The notes under the pieces: model-generated
Seen by the model: the letters and a program-made list of their open reading frames with translations, nothing else
Told to the model about the DNA's origin: nothing
Database searches by the model: none
Position numbers and translations under genes: made by a program
NCBI RefSeq assembly: GCF_032062135.1
Contig: NC_092862.1
Span: 47,589,015-47,653,014 of the forward strand
Reading direction: 5' to 3'
Length of the DNA stretch: 64,000 nt
From: Pyxicephalus adspersus
Taxonomy: Eukaryota > Chordata > Amphibia > Anura > Pyxicephalidae
Shown here: positions 49,459-61,861 of the stretch, one piece after another
How the letters are laid out: each line of letters starts with the position of its first letter
Position numbering within the stretch: the first letter of the stretch is position 1

Positions 49459-52412
49459 GTCGTGTAAAAAAAGTTAATTGATTAACAAAGAAGTGTGTAT
49501 ACAAAGTGTATATAAAAAATATCAGTTAAATCGGTTAAAAAGAATAACGCTAAACAAATTATTATAGTTTGCATTTATTGGATTCGTTAAGTGCTTTAGT
49601 CTTTTCCAAGTCACTAACCAGGTAAAAAACAGAACATCTGATCTGTTTACTTGTGTAGGGTAGGTGACTTTTCATTCCACTATATTACCATAATTCCAGG
49701 CAACTTACACTTTTAGAAGCAGAGAACAGAAAGACCAGCCCAAAGACAAACAGTATGGCTGAAATGGTAAACAACCTGGGCTTTAGTCTGAGTATTCTAA
49801 TGATTTGCTACCCCACCATCTGTAAAAAAAAATGCCATCCTATCTCCTTTAATCCTACAGCAACCTTGGACAACAAAAGTTTGACAAATATATGAGTACA
49901 TTAAGTCTAAGCTCTGCTGCAAGACCAGTATTGACATACATCATGGACAATTAATTAAAAAGAGAGAAAGAGCTAGGCTTTTGCATAAGATAAAGCGTAT
50001 AAATCACGTTAAAATAGAAAAATTGAGCCAAGTGAGACACTCTGATATACGCTACTAGCAAGGCATATAAATTACAGCTGTAAATTATTGAAAATCTTAA
50101 ACAAGATATACCGATAATATGTCTGGAAATGTAAAAATGTTCACATTGGTTAATTTAAAGTTGCTCTGATTAGGCCGTAGAAGCACTCAGTGTGCCAAGA
50201 GGTTATAATATAATTCTTCAGGCTTTCTCGAGAGAAGGAATCCGAGATCTCCAAACTAATGATAGCAGCATCTATGTCTTCCCAGCTGAGGGGAAGATTT
50301 ACTATCTCTTCCAGGCACTCAGCATGTTGAGTCACTATGCTGCCTCATCAAGGATGCCTCTAAATTAAGGGATGAGATATTTAGCGATTCTTGGAATCGT
50401 TATTATAACTTGTCTAATCTATCACTGGATCCAGGTGTAATTCTCTGAATTAATTGTGAGGCATCAGATAAAATGTGCCTAGGAGCCTGTAAGGTACATC
50501 AGTTTGTCGTCTCAAAGCTGAAATTTGTGTGGGCGTAAAGCTGTTTCCACAATAATTATGAAAAAGATTTAAATAGAACAGTAACATTGTGATATACTGC
50601 AAAGAACTGCTTGTAAACTGTGGAGATACTTTAACATTTCTTTTTATTAGCAAAAAAAAAAGACGGAATATGTTTTGGTTTCAGATAAGTGTGACAACAT
50701 TAGAACAAGCATCTGATGTTGCCTGATAATTATCATACACATTGCAGTTTATGAATTCTCAAGCTGCTAGAAATCAACCAGTAAGGCTTTTCAATTTCAG
50801 CAAAGCGGCAGCAGCAGGATAACAGTATAGTCATCTCCCAATGCTTAACCATACTCCGCTTTGAATTCTCTGGTGTCCTGGTGCCATGAAGATCCAGGGT
50901 GTTCTTCTATGAGAACAGCAACTCTCATGATTGCTTAATGTTCTTCCCCTTTTCACTTTTTCAATCCTCTTTGAACTATACATTAAGCCCTCTTTGTTGT
51001 CTAAAGTACTTGATATACACTGCCTCTTAGGCCACAAAATTTCTGTACTTATTGAACAAGATATGTCCTCATTGGATTTGAGGGCTCTATTATAAATACA
51101 AATACAGAAGGTGGACTATTACCCTCTTACTATGGCAGTACTGGCCTAAACCATTTTAACATTTTGTTCTTATATCTCCAGCCCTCTGACCACCCCTTTT
51201 TTTTAATCCTGACTTTCCTTTGGGAATTACTTCCCTTTCCTTATCTGGATATAGCAGAGATGGTTGCCTCAGTCTAGACATTTTGTTGACCCCAGGCAAA
51301 ATACTTTTCTTCCCCCAGCCATCCCCTCCTGACCTGTTGACCACTGGCTATATCAATTATATTTTTTGACAGAAACTGTGTTGCCTCTTGGTGTCTGTAG
51401 CCTTCAAACTACTCCAGGAGAAACTGATTGAAACCTACTAAAGATATGTTAGAGAATGTTGCCTTCCTTTGGACCAGCTATGTCTATGGGGTTTTATATC
51501 TGGGATATGTTTATTTCCCTAGTGGTTGAACGTGATGGACATATGTCTTTTTTCAACCTGACCAACTATGTAACTATGAATAAAGATTTGGTCATGTTCC
51601 TATGCATCTTAAGTGGCATAAAGCCTTGTTTTAACAAACTAAACATCCATCTCAAGCTATATCCAGGAGAAGAATTACAAAAACCCTTCACAATGGTGTA
51701 GGGACCCAAGGTTTGTAACTTGGAGGAGGAGAAACCTCCAATGCTTCCATGACAACCTACAAAAGGGTGTACCCTAATTTATTTTTGCAATTCTGATATT
51801 AGCGTATTTTTTTGGTGTAAATCATTTATTTTTGTTCTTTTTGGAAACTTTACTGTGGGCATGTTTTTGGCATTTTTTATTTAAATTACTTGTATTTAAG
51901 TACTAGTAGTACCAGATACTTTAAAAAACATGGCAATTTGGAGTACATGACTACATTTTATATTCCTTTGGTGAACTCATCTAATGATAACAGCATGGCA
52001 ACGGTTTATGAGCCAAAAGCCATCACTGGAATGACAGGTACTTATCAGCAGTTTGATAACTGAACCGCCTTGTTTTATCAGTATAATAATGATAGGAAGT
52101 GCTACCAAAGTATTACCAAGAAGTGCCTTGCTGTGTCAGAATAATGCAACAATGAAAGCTATGGTTGTTTCTTCCATAAAAGAACATCCTGGATTTTTGG
52201 GGTAAAAGAAAAATAAAAACAGCTAGTAAAGGTCATTCATTAGCTTTAAAATAATCTGTAGTCTCCATGAAATGTCATATTGTGCCTTTATGAACAGAAT
52301 GTATTTTTTACAGAATTGCCTATGCAAAAAAAATGACTTTTTCATGAACATTGATATGAACATGAACATTTTTGAAACACTGTTGTTAAGCATTGCATTT
52401 TTTTATTTCCAG
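49459..52412. other. Intergenic, repeat fragment only
   Basis: Apart from the repeat at 51470-51590, nothing supported. Confidence 0.5.
51470..51590 (+). repeat. Interspersed repeat fragment (..ACCAACTATGTAACTATG)
   Basis: TGGTTGAACGTGATGGACAT, CTTTTTTCAACCTGACC and AACTATGTAACTATG form a phrase order I associate with abundant amphibian and fish repeats. A related scrap (AGTTATGTAACTAAG) is at about 48012. Confidence 0.45.
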
Positions 52413-52546
52413 CTGTATGTAGAAGTTATCTGTACAGCAAGAATTAGACTTAAAAATATTGAATGCAGCAACACCTATGCCATCAATGCAGCACTAGTGG
52501 CCCAGAGATTGCTGCAAGAAGGAGTAGAAGTGTTAATTTCCTTGCA
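52413..52546 (+). other. Possible isolated exon of unknown gene
   Basis: The segment is preceded by a long pyrimidine run ending in TTTATTTCCAG and followed by GTAAGC, a good donor. Only one of the three forward frames stays open throughout. It reads about 44 residues, including the stretch NAALVAQRLLQEGVEVL, which looks like an amphipathic helix. I do not recognise the protein. The preceding codons run back to an ATG at 52272 only because the intron-like sequence happens to be open. It could be a real exon of a neighbouring gene or non-coding transcript, an old retrogene fragment, or chance. Confidence 0.25.
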
Positions 52547-55417
52547 GTAAGCAAATACTGGTTCATTATTGTGATGTGTTAAAACTCTTAACACTTTTCT
52601 GAGCCTATTACATAGAAGTACACCAAACACAGAACGCCTGTGCACCTGTTCACTGCAATGTACAACCACTTAACACAAACCAGGGGAACATTTATCAAAC
52701 AAATTGGTGACATGGGTAAATTAGTAAAGTAGACTGTTTTCTTTCAACTAAATCTATATATGACTGGTTTACAATGTATTTATGCCCCCTGTGCCTGTAA
52801 TCCTGAGAAGCCGACTGTGACAGTTTGGTGATTGAGACCATTTAAGTTGCACAGAGCAGTGGTCAGAGTCAGGTTTCATTCAGGTTTCATTCTGTTGTGG
52901 TGCTACCTAAAAGTAGCCATGGGAGGAATTTATGACTCAAGATGTAACCTTGTAGTAAATCTGTCACACAGTCTCATTTCTTCTGTTTAGCATTGCCTTC
53001 CTGTGTAACTGAGTTAATAAAAAAAAGCGCTACTCTTAGAGGATATTCATTTGGCTGTTCTAATTTTTAACAAATATCAAATCACGAATATGGCTCAACA
53101 CTTATTTCTTTAATAGCTGAACATTCTAGTATTATAAAACATACCAACAAAAAATTCAATGACATTGTTGTAAATATTGGCACGTGTTTTTAGGGAAAAA
53201 TAGTAGTAACCCAAAAAAAAAAAACACTTAGCACTTTGTTGCACCTCCTCTGACTTTTCTTATTTTCTTTCCAAACCATATTCTGTAAACTACAAATTAC
53301 TCCTGACCCCCATGTAATGGAGATGAAATGAAAAAGATGTGTTTATAGTTCAAATCAGAAGAGCAGCCAGGATAATAAACTAGGCTCCTATTCATCATAG
53401 ATGTAATGCTGTAAATGTAGCCACCCAGAGACAGGGACAGGATTACAGGTGAGAATAAAAATGTGCTTTAAAACCAGAAACCCAGAGCGATCAGGCAGGT
53501 AAGGCGCATTATTGCAGAAGGGATACTGCCTGTACCTTTCTACGGTAATGGCCTGCATGATTGTGCAAACGTTCATTTTTGGTTCCAATTTAAGAGTACA
53601 TTTTAATCCCCACTTTTTCCTATTATCCAGTTCTTTATTTTATTCATTTATTATTTTGTGATAGAGGGGGTGTTTTAAAAGCACAGTACATTTGTTTTTA
53701 CATGTATGTTGATGCACAATGACTTTTCAGTGCTTGTTACCAGGGGATGGGAAACTTGTATTGGCATAGCCTTTTCTAAACCTCATATTACCAAAAAAGC
53801 ATGTGTGAACAGCTCTGTCTTTAACGTTGCTTTTAATGATACACGCATTTTACAACGCACATGTAAAAACATGAAAGTGGACCCTAAATGTTTGCTTGGA
53901 TTTTGATTATAAGTATAATTCGGATAACAGTGAAAAGATCTGTCGCAAATGCATTCATATGTTTTTTTTTCTCTTTTGAGTATAGTTACCTGATTTCAAA
54001 CTGAATGTGAATAGTTACTACACTTTCCATAAATTGCTGTCCTGCAGACTATATACCTCCTAAATCCAAAAACCTTGTCTGTGCTCATCAACTTGCTCTA
54101 AATTTAGTCATTTTTGTCTTTAAACAGCATATCTTTGTTCAGAGATTACAACAATTGCAATATTATGTGCAACAAATTGGCAACTAGATATACAAATTGT
54201 ATACAGTATGTTTTTGTAAAAATTATATTCACTTATTACAGTCTATTGACTTTTCTATTGTGTTTAACTAATACAAAATAACATAAAAATAAATAGGAAA
54301 CTTTAGAAAAGAAAAAAAAACTTCTACTACTACTACTAATGAACTCTATCTAGCTAACAACCTAGAAAAATATTGGCCATGGTTGCTAGATGTAACAGTT
54401 GGTGGTGCTGTTGCTTTAGACATGGGAATCCTTAAGCACAAGCAGACATCAGACTTTCTGCTGAGCAAATCTCTTTCCATGTAATGTTTCACAGTTGAAA
54501 GGCTGGTCATTTCTGATTTTTTTTTAATTCCAAAAAGTTAAAAAAAAATATACCAAGAAGCAGTATCATTTGTAGACAGACAAGGCTTTTAGCAGATCTG
54601 TAAGTAAACATACAACTTACTCCTTGGATGGCAATGTGTTTATATCAGTTGAAATGAATGTATAACAATTAAAATGATATTATCTGTTTGTGCTCTCACC
54701 CTGACAAAAAGAAGTATTCCATTAGTTTCAGTGTGAGCATTTGCCATGAACTGCCTAAGTGGAAGCTTCACACCTTGTGCCTTTATATCTGTATAAATGA
54801 TTTCTGTTACTTTGTATCTAACATTCCTGTAAAGATTTATGAACACTAGTCCTAAGTGTTTTAAATCCATCACATTAATAGGCTTAGAAATTATTTGCTC
54901 TTGTGCTTTGTGAACCCTTTTCACATTGCTATCAACTTGTTTGTAAAAACATCATCCAGCAAAAAGGCAAATAGCATGAGGAGAAAAAAGAAAATATAAT
55001 AGAAAAATAAAGTATTAAAAATAAAATCAAAAGTAAAAATAAATAAACAAACCAGCTTTCCGATCCAGACCATCCTCAAATACATGACTAGGAATTTTGG
55101 GCGTACGTAAATATTAACTATAACATAAGAAAGTTCATTTACTAAAAAGACTCGTTAATAAAGCTAAACTCTGGGCACAGGAATCTTAATTTGTTTTTTC
55201 TTCCTCTTTGTTAAAAGCAATGCCCTATAATGCAGCATTTTCTCTAAACCCTTAAAATGGTCTTGCTACACCCTGGATTAGGACAGAAGCCCGATAGCAC
55301 TGAAGAGCGTGAGTGAGCAGAATCCTGCTGTGTTCCGATCTGTAGGGGAAGTGCACAGCAGTTGTTCCTGACCATTGAACTGCCATGGAATCAAGTCCTG
55401 CCTGGATGATGAAAAAT
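52547..55417. other. Intergenic, one family C fragment
   Basis: No further exon-like segment that could pair with 52413-52546 was recognised by eye. Confidence 0.45.
53440..53597. mobile_element. Family C right-half fragment
   Basis: CAGGTAAGGCGCATTATTGC followed by AGAAGGGATACTGCC matches the 31 kb copy. It ends near TTTGGTTCCAATTTAAG, a worn terminal repeat. Confidence 0.45.
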
Positions 55418-55615
55418 GGCCCTGATTCATTAAAGATCTTCAGAAGATACACTTTCATGAATGAACCTGAGTGATCCAATAAACCTGGAATAGATCTGTT
55501 TTAGGATTGAAAACATTTGCTAACAAATAATATATTACTTTTAGGAAATCCATTTTTAGGTTTCACTGTTGAAACTATTTTCTCTAGCCTTGGAGAGCTT
55601 TAAAAAATCAAGCCC
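55418..55615. mobile_element. Foldback MITE, family A copy 6
   Basis: It starts GGCCCTGATTCATTAAAG and ends CTTTAAAAAATCAAGCCC, with the shared ATACACTTTCATGA and AATAAACCTGGAAT blocks. Divergence is higher in the right arm. Confidence 0.8.
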
Positions 55616-55715
55616 AATGTCGGAGGACTGCTGCACACATGTCAGATTTTTACCGAGATGAGCATGACCATTCATCTTGGGGGACTATAATCTGATGTAT
55701 GTAGTTTAAGTATAG
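55616..55715. mobile_element. Fragment of a family B-like MITE
   Basis: GACTGCTGCACACATGTCAG and the following ATGACCATTCATC blocks resemble family B termini. The fragment directly abuts family A copy 6. Confidence 0.3.
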
Positions 55716-56449
55716 GTACACAACTTTTTATCAGATCTCTAAGCTACTGAAGAAGGAAATATGTACCGTGAAAATGTAAGACTATCTGTTTTTATAGTTG
55801 CTGTAATCTGTGTAAATACTAATACGTAATATATAATCTATGAAAAGATTAAAATTAAGATTTAAAATCATAAGATCCTTTTCCATGTTTTGTGTATTAA
55901 ATATTTGTTTTTCATGATTTTTAAAGGGCATTTTAAATAATTTAACAACAATAAATAAAAGGTATTAATAGGAATGAGAATACCTTTCTTGGCTTGGGAG
56001 TAGAAACATTTTTGCCCTAACCACAGCAATGCCATCTATGCTGCCACAGTTTAATTTTGTTGGCATGTTGCCCCAGTCCCCACTCTTTTAGTACTAGTAC
56101 AGTCTCCAGACATTCCCAGATATACTTTCCTGTGCAGGTACACATTTTTTATATAATTTATTATTATTTATTCCATGTAAAATATTAGATTCAAGGCGCG
56201 CGTCTTACTTTACAGTTGAGCTGCCTGTGAATCATACCAAGTGTACCATCTCTTAGTACAGTTTCATTATTTTCAAGAATTAAAGGGTTAATCTTAGCAT
56301 GTTCTGGTTAGTTCTTGAATTGGTTCTCTTTGGTGAGTGATGGCTAGCTACCTACTGTCGCAGGGGAGGCGTCTGTTCAAAGCAAGGTAACAGGTAGGTA
56401 CTGCATTGGTGTGTCATGTTTTGGGCCTATGACAATATTTGGCTTCTTT

Positions 56450-56880
56450 TAAAACGGAACTAAACCCAAAATAAAAAAAAAACACACTTACCTTTATTCT
56501 CGCAGGTCTGTCAAACTATTGGGAGGTTTCTTTGTTTGGGTCCCACAACGTCCCGGTGTCCGTCTTCCTATGCGCTGGGCCCCGACATCTTCTTCTCCAT
56601 CTTCTGTTTTTTTTCTTCCTGCATCATCGGATCTCGCACTGCGCAGGCACGAGATCAGGTGACGTAGATGGAGAAAAAAGATTGCCGATCTCACTGCGCA
56701 TGCATGAGATCTGCAATTTTTTTCCATTAATAAAAGGGCTCCTTCTCTGCATACCTAAGAAAAGAGCATGTGCAGAAGAAGCAGCCAAGAGCCTCCTGGG
56801 ATGCGTGATGTAGGTATACTGGGAGGCTTTGTGGGTTGTCTACCTCTTTATGTAAAGGGTGGGCTTCTAGTATAAGTCAA
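56450..56880. mobile_element. MITE family C-related element
   Basis: It begins AAAACGGAACTAAACCC, followed by TTACCTTTATTCTCGCAGGT, the same order as the 34.4 kb copy. It shares the CATCTTCTTCTCCATCTTCT and TTGTCTACCTCTTTATGTAA blocks. The middle contains a pair of inverse ATCTC(G)CACTGCGCAGGCA-like segments. Confidence 0.6.
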
Positions 56881-57811
56881 ATATGTGGAGAAATGAGCCA
56901 AGGAAGCCCTCACCATGGATTACTGAAGAAGTTAAGAAAGTTAGGGCAGGATGGTCCTGCAGCTACTGGGACATAACTAGGCCAAACGCGACTAATGAGG
57001 GGAAAAGCCACATTCCCACTTAGCTTTGGTGGGGATAAGCTTAAAGATGGGACTCTAAAGAGGGGTGCCTAGGTTGGCATCTCATTTGGGACTGTAGTTT
57101 ACAGAAGAAACCTAATCCAGAGGAAAAACATTTCTTTTCCACCTCACTAATGACCTAAGAGTTCAATGAGGATGCTAAAGGTCAGCTCTCAGTGTTTACT
57201 ATATGGAATGCTTCTGGATGTAGGCTGCTGTTGTCTTGACATTCTGCTACCCTAACATCCCTCTATGTGTCTTGAGTTTCAATAAACCGCTAGCACTGGA
57301 TTTGCACAGACCTGTGATTTTTCTATGCCACACTGCCCCAGAGAGACTGGGGTATGAACTGACCACCCCTACAGAGCTCTACCTTAGTACAACATTATAA
57401 TTGCAGTGGTCCTCCTGGCAATGATGACTATAACCAACCTTCTCTTGTACAATGCCGATTTTTTAGGCATTTGCTCCCTGGGTTGACATCCGCCATGTGG
57501 ATGGCATATTTATGTAAATCTTAGTGTCTGTGTAGCAGTATTTTGGTGCCCAGATGTTTGTATGTATAGCACATAGATTAGTGTCATGCTGCTGAAACTG
57601 ATTTTGGGATCAATTTACAGGAGGTTTAGGCTGTTTAATTAGCAAATGATAATTCACCTAGCTTATTGAAGGTTATAAAAAAACTTTGCAATGAATACCT
57701 AATCATGTGCAAAGAAATGTGAATCCATGTTTTTTGCTTGCATATGAATAAATGCCCAGCAGAGCTTCACTTTATTTACTCATTTAGGTAAATGAGTTAT
57801 GAGGGATCGCA

Positions 57812-58090
57812 GATCGGTCGTTCCCTCTGGAGGTTTTCAAGGTTGGGTCCTGCACCGTCCAGTAATCTGCCTTCATCCCGGCCCTTTCCGGTGCCGGGCA
57901 CTGCCATCTTCTTTCTTGTCTTCTGGCTTCTGCCTACGTTACCTGATCTTGCACTGTGCAGATGCAGATCGGGTGATTTAGCCTGCTGTAAATGGGTAAA
58001 TGAGAATGCTGATCTCACTGAGCAGAGGGGGAGGGACTTCACCCTTTTATTTTTTAAAGAAAAGTGTGTTAATTTACAGCCTGAGAAATG
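57812..58090. mobile_element. Family C-related fragment
   Basis: It shares TTTTCAAGGTTGGGTCCTGC, GCACTGCCATCTTCTTTCTT and CTGATCTTGCACTGTGCAG with the 34.4 and 56.5 kb elements. The terminal motif is missing on the left. Opposite-strand open frames of about 100 codons here come from the GC-richer repeat. Confidence 0.5.
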
Positions 58091-59814
58091 TTTAGAGGAG
58101 AGAAGCTGAAAAATAACTTCAATACTGTACCTTCCAATATAGGTAAATTCACAATTGCTCAAGGGTCTACACTCTATTTGGGCCCTGTTCCTATATCATT
58201 TGTTTGAACAAAAATCTGGACATAGGATTATCTGTACATCTATGCCTGCAGATGGCTGCTTGGTGCCGCCATCTTGGATGTGAACAGCCCCAACAGAGTC
58301 GGAACTGTCATTCAAGTGACACTCATTATTATAGCATGTCACTTGCATTAATCACTCACATTGGCAGGCTGGCAATCATTTAGTCTAGATTCTTTAGTAA
58401 ATAATTGCAAGCTTGCTATTGTGAGTGATTACTGCAAGCTTGTTCAACAGAGCAAAACATATTAAAATCATTCCATTCCATATTTTGGGAGGACATTTCA
58501 TATCATTAATTTTTTTTAAACTGAACTAAATGTGATTTACATGGGCAAACTAACCCCATCTTTCATCAAAAACTTTACAGCAAAAGAAATTTAAATATGT
58601 GTCCAATTTGTCTTAACGCCTCATTTTGAAAAAAAAAAAAAAAAACATTTAGTAACACAGACATGAATAAATAAGCAATAAAACGTGATGGTTTGCAAAA
58701 TTAAAGATAATATTTGGATACAGAAAAGGTACAGAGATAAACACTACATTCAATAAAGGATATAAAAGGTCCTTATATTGAGGAAAGGTTAGAAGGATTA
58801 AGAATGTTTACATAAGAATAGGCACAGTTATGCAATGATATTCAATTCTAATAAAGATCAATAATAGGTTTTTTCGCCTGCATATTTACATATGTGTTTT
58901 TTTTTTTTTAACAAAATGAAAATTATGTCCAACAGGTTTAGTTCATATTGTTTAAGTGAGAGATTGTGAACTTTAATGCTAACATTGTGAATGTGGTAAT
59001 GTACCACTATGTACAAAAATCACTTTCATTTTATTATAAAAACTGTACATGGTTAATACCAGCAGCAACAGTACTCAGTATAGAAGTTCCTTTTATTATT
59101 TACATGGCTTTTAAAACATAATTTTACATATATCACATATTACAATGTACTAGAAGATCAAACCATCCAATGGGAATGACAATGGCAAGGGCCATAACTT
59201 TGCCAGGGTGCTTTTCTAATTGCGGGATTTTTTTTATTAAGGAAAGATTGAAACTCTGTAATAAATGTGACTGATGTAAACACTTAAAACAGTGGTATAG
59301 TTTGGCCTACTCCCTGTTACTAGATCTGTACAGTATATTCAGTATTGAAATAGGGAAATATCTATAAACAAAGACATACAACTGTACTTTAAATTAAAAT
59401 GGGGCCAGTTATCCCTCATTATCCATTATACATCCATTATAAATAAACAAGCGATTGTTCATCCATTATACATAAACACCCCATTGTTCTCCATCGCAGA
59501 CCATGGCCTACACTAGCTCAGACTACTTCTCAGGCTTGCAAGTTTACAGTTTCTTAAATAAGGTCTAAGAAATATATATGAATCTGCTGGATAACAAAGA
59601 GGGTTTAAAAACATTCTAACCGTTGTAGTCTACAGAGATGAATATTAGTTGATATAAAGGATATAAAAGGATTTGGGAGAGTGAGGCTTGAAGTTGGTGC
59701 CAAGTTTATTTAATATATTTTTCTTTTTAGTTGCTAATTAAGATTAAAAACAATATCTCAATAAACTTCTAGCATATGCATCATTTTTTGCATCTTAAGG
59801 GGCAGCACAATACT

Positions 59815-60105
59815 ATATATATAAGTACTAAAGTTTTGTAAAGCTTAAATGTCATGAAACCACAATTGGCATGAAGTTTGTATATTGTCCCCATGCTTGT
59901 GGAAGTTTACTCATATTTCTTTTGTTTCCTCCCACCATTCTATACATAATTGGAAGCCTTGGGTGTCATAACAGGGACACATGTTGAAGCCCTGTAAAGA
60001 CCATCAATACCTTTTCTGCAGCTAATATTTTTGATACTCTGTCACTTCATTGCTCCATGACTATACTAGGTGTTTTAGTCTGTATGTTTTACTAAGGCAG
60101 GGACT
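59815..60105 (+). repeat. Diverged copy of the GTTTCCTCCCACA repeat
   Basis: GGCATGAAGTTTGTATATTG, CCCATGCTTGTGGAAGTTTA and TTTGTTTCCTCCCACCATTC follow the order of the 16.5 kb copy with more changes. Confidence 0.55.
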
Positions 60106-60390
60106 GATTTAATTTTTTTTTGCAAATTAGTACTCAAAAAGACAGAAAATATAGTTCACTAAAAAAAAAACATTTTAAAACATTAGTTCTACAAATCCTG
60201 AGTTCCTAGTTGAAGTTATAAAAACATTTTAACTGCTACAACCAGGTTTATGTGATGGCACAGGGGTTACAATTACAATTAAATCATTGCAAGCTCATTG
60301 ACAAATAACTCATTTAGCATATGAAGTAGACGGGCATCTAATTAAAGTCCTCCACACTAAATGAAGCATTTTGTTTTGGTGGGTTGGCTT

Positions 60391-60456
60391 CACTAAAGTG
60401 TACCTTGAGGTCAGTGCATGCTACACTAAAGTGTACCTTGAGGTCAGTGCATGCTA
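60391..60456 (+). repeat. 33-bp perfect tandem duplication
   Basis: Two identical adjacent 33-bp units, beginning CACTAAAGTGTACC and ending GTGCATGCTA. Identity suggests a recent event. Confidence 0.95.
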
Positions 60457-61695
60457 ACTAACATTTATTGAATCATCCCTGTTTAGGGTGGACAGCATTT
60501 ATATGCATTCAGGAACTTGTATTCAGGAATTTAAATTTGCTAATTTGTACCAATGGCTATGGTCTGTATAGAATTTACAATCTAGCCCTGACCGAAGCTA
60601 GCCTGTCATTGAGATTTGGTAAATGACAAGTCTAAGTATACTTGTCGCATTCAGTGAGGATATGCTCCACCACATATGCCTTTTTCTCACCACAGTGGCA
60701 ATACATTTGTTCTATAATACTGAACTGCTTCTCCACCTGCCAGAAATAGTTAATCTGAGCTGGACCCAATTCTACCTACAAATGAGACCTATCTCATGCT
60801 AAACACATTAAAGGATCATTTTGATTGCACAGGATAATACTCAAATATATTCCTGATACAGTATTAGCTTTCTTTGAACACAGTCTGCTGTCATTTGGAT
60901 GTGCATTTCAGTAGGCATATATTAATAGGATTTTGTGTTTTTGATCCATTCAGGTACATTCCATTTGAATGCCCTTATGAACACATTCAAAATAATCTGG
61001 CCTTTTCTATTTGCTCATTGTAGCTCTGCCAAAATACAATATTGTTTTTCAAAACGATCTCTAAATTCTCATCTGTGATAATAAATCTTATCATTTCCAC
61101 CCAAATGCACAGAGGGGAACAGCTAATAAACAAGTGATGGCTGTAAGTATGACTTTAAACATTTAATCCCTGCCAGTTTAAAGGAAACTTGTCAAAAACT
61201 TGGGGGAATCAAAACTATAAATGTGATCAACCAAGGTATGAATGTTAGTTCTAGAAATGATGCAGTCACAAGGGCTTGTATCACAGCAAAAACACGCCAA
61301 AGCAAGAGTAGAATGTGATGACACACAAAAGTTTTTTTATATTTTACATATTCACTGAAAAACTTATTTACGATATAGTTTTATAGTAGTTCAAACATTG
61401 TCCATTTACAGCAACATGTTCAGTTGGATACAGTAGGGAAGTGGTAAAAACCTGTCAATGTAATTTTTACTTTGCAAATCTGTTGTGTGCTTTGCCACTG
61501 CTGATGGCTTTACAAATACAATAGTATTCCTATTCATTTCTACTGTATAGGGTTTTATATTGTCAATGGTCAAGACTGATATTACCCCCACCATCTTGAC
61601 TATAGGTAATACAAATGTGTGATTTGTAGCATTAAAATAGTCTAAATCAGCCAATCTCAGCCAGGGCTCCATGAAACCCTAGGGATTGTTTAGAG

Positions 61696-61861
61696 CAGTG
61701 GTCACCAACCGTTTCAAACCGGGGTTACAACTAAATTCACCAGCTGGCGGGCAGCGGGATGTTGCGGTCTGAGTCTGCGATGGGAGGCTGGGCGGGTGGT
61801 GTCCAGAGACACATCCCCCCCACTTCCCTGAGCCTGCTGTCTGTACAGGGGACACGGTCCA
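61696..61861 (+). mobile_element. hAT-type MITE (family H), 3'-truncated
   Basis: It starts CAGTGGTCACCAACC and keeps the family interior (CTGCGATGGGAG, CTGTACAGGGGACACGGTCC). Family similarity stops near 61861 and no right terminal repeat was found. Confidence 0.7.

Larger units (their letters stand above)
58091..61695. other. Intergenic with scattered repeats
   Basis: It contains poly(A) and poly(T) runs (58629-58645, 58899-58912), the diverged repeat at 59.8 kb and the 33-bp tandem. No gene seen. Confidence 0.5.

Noticed and set aside
57792..58162. Frames of 105 and 121 codons on opposite strands
   Set aside because: They coincide with the GC-richer family C-related repeat.
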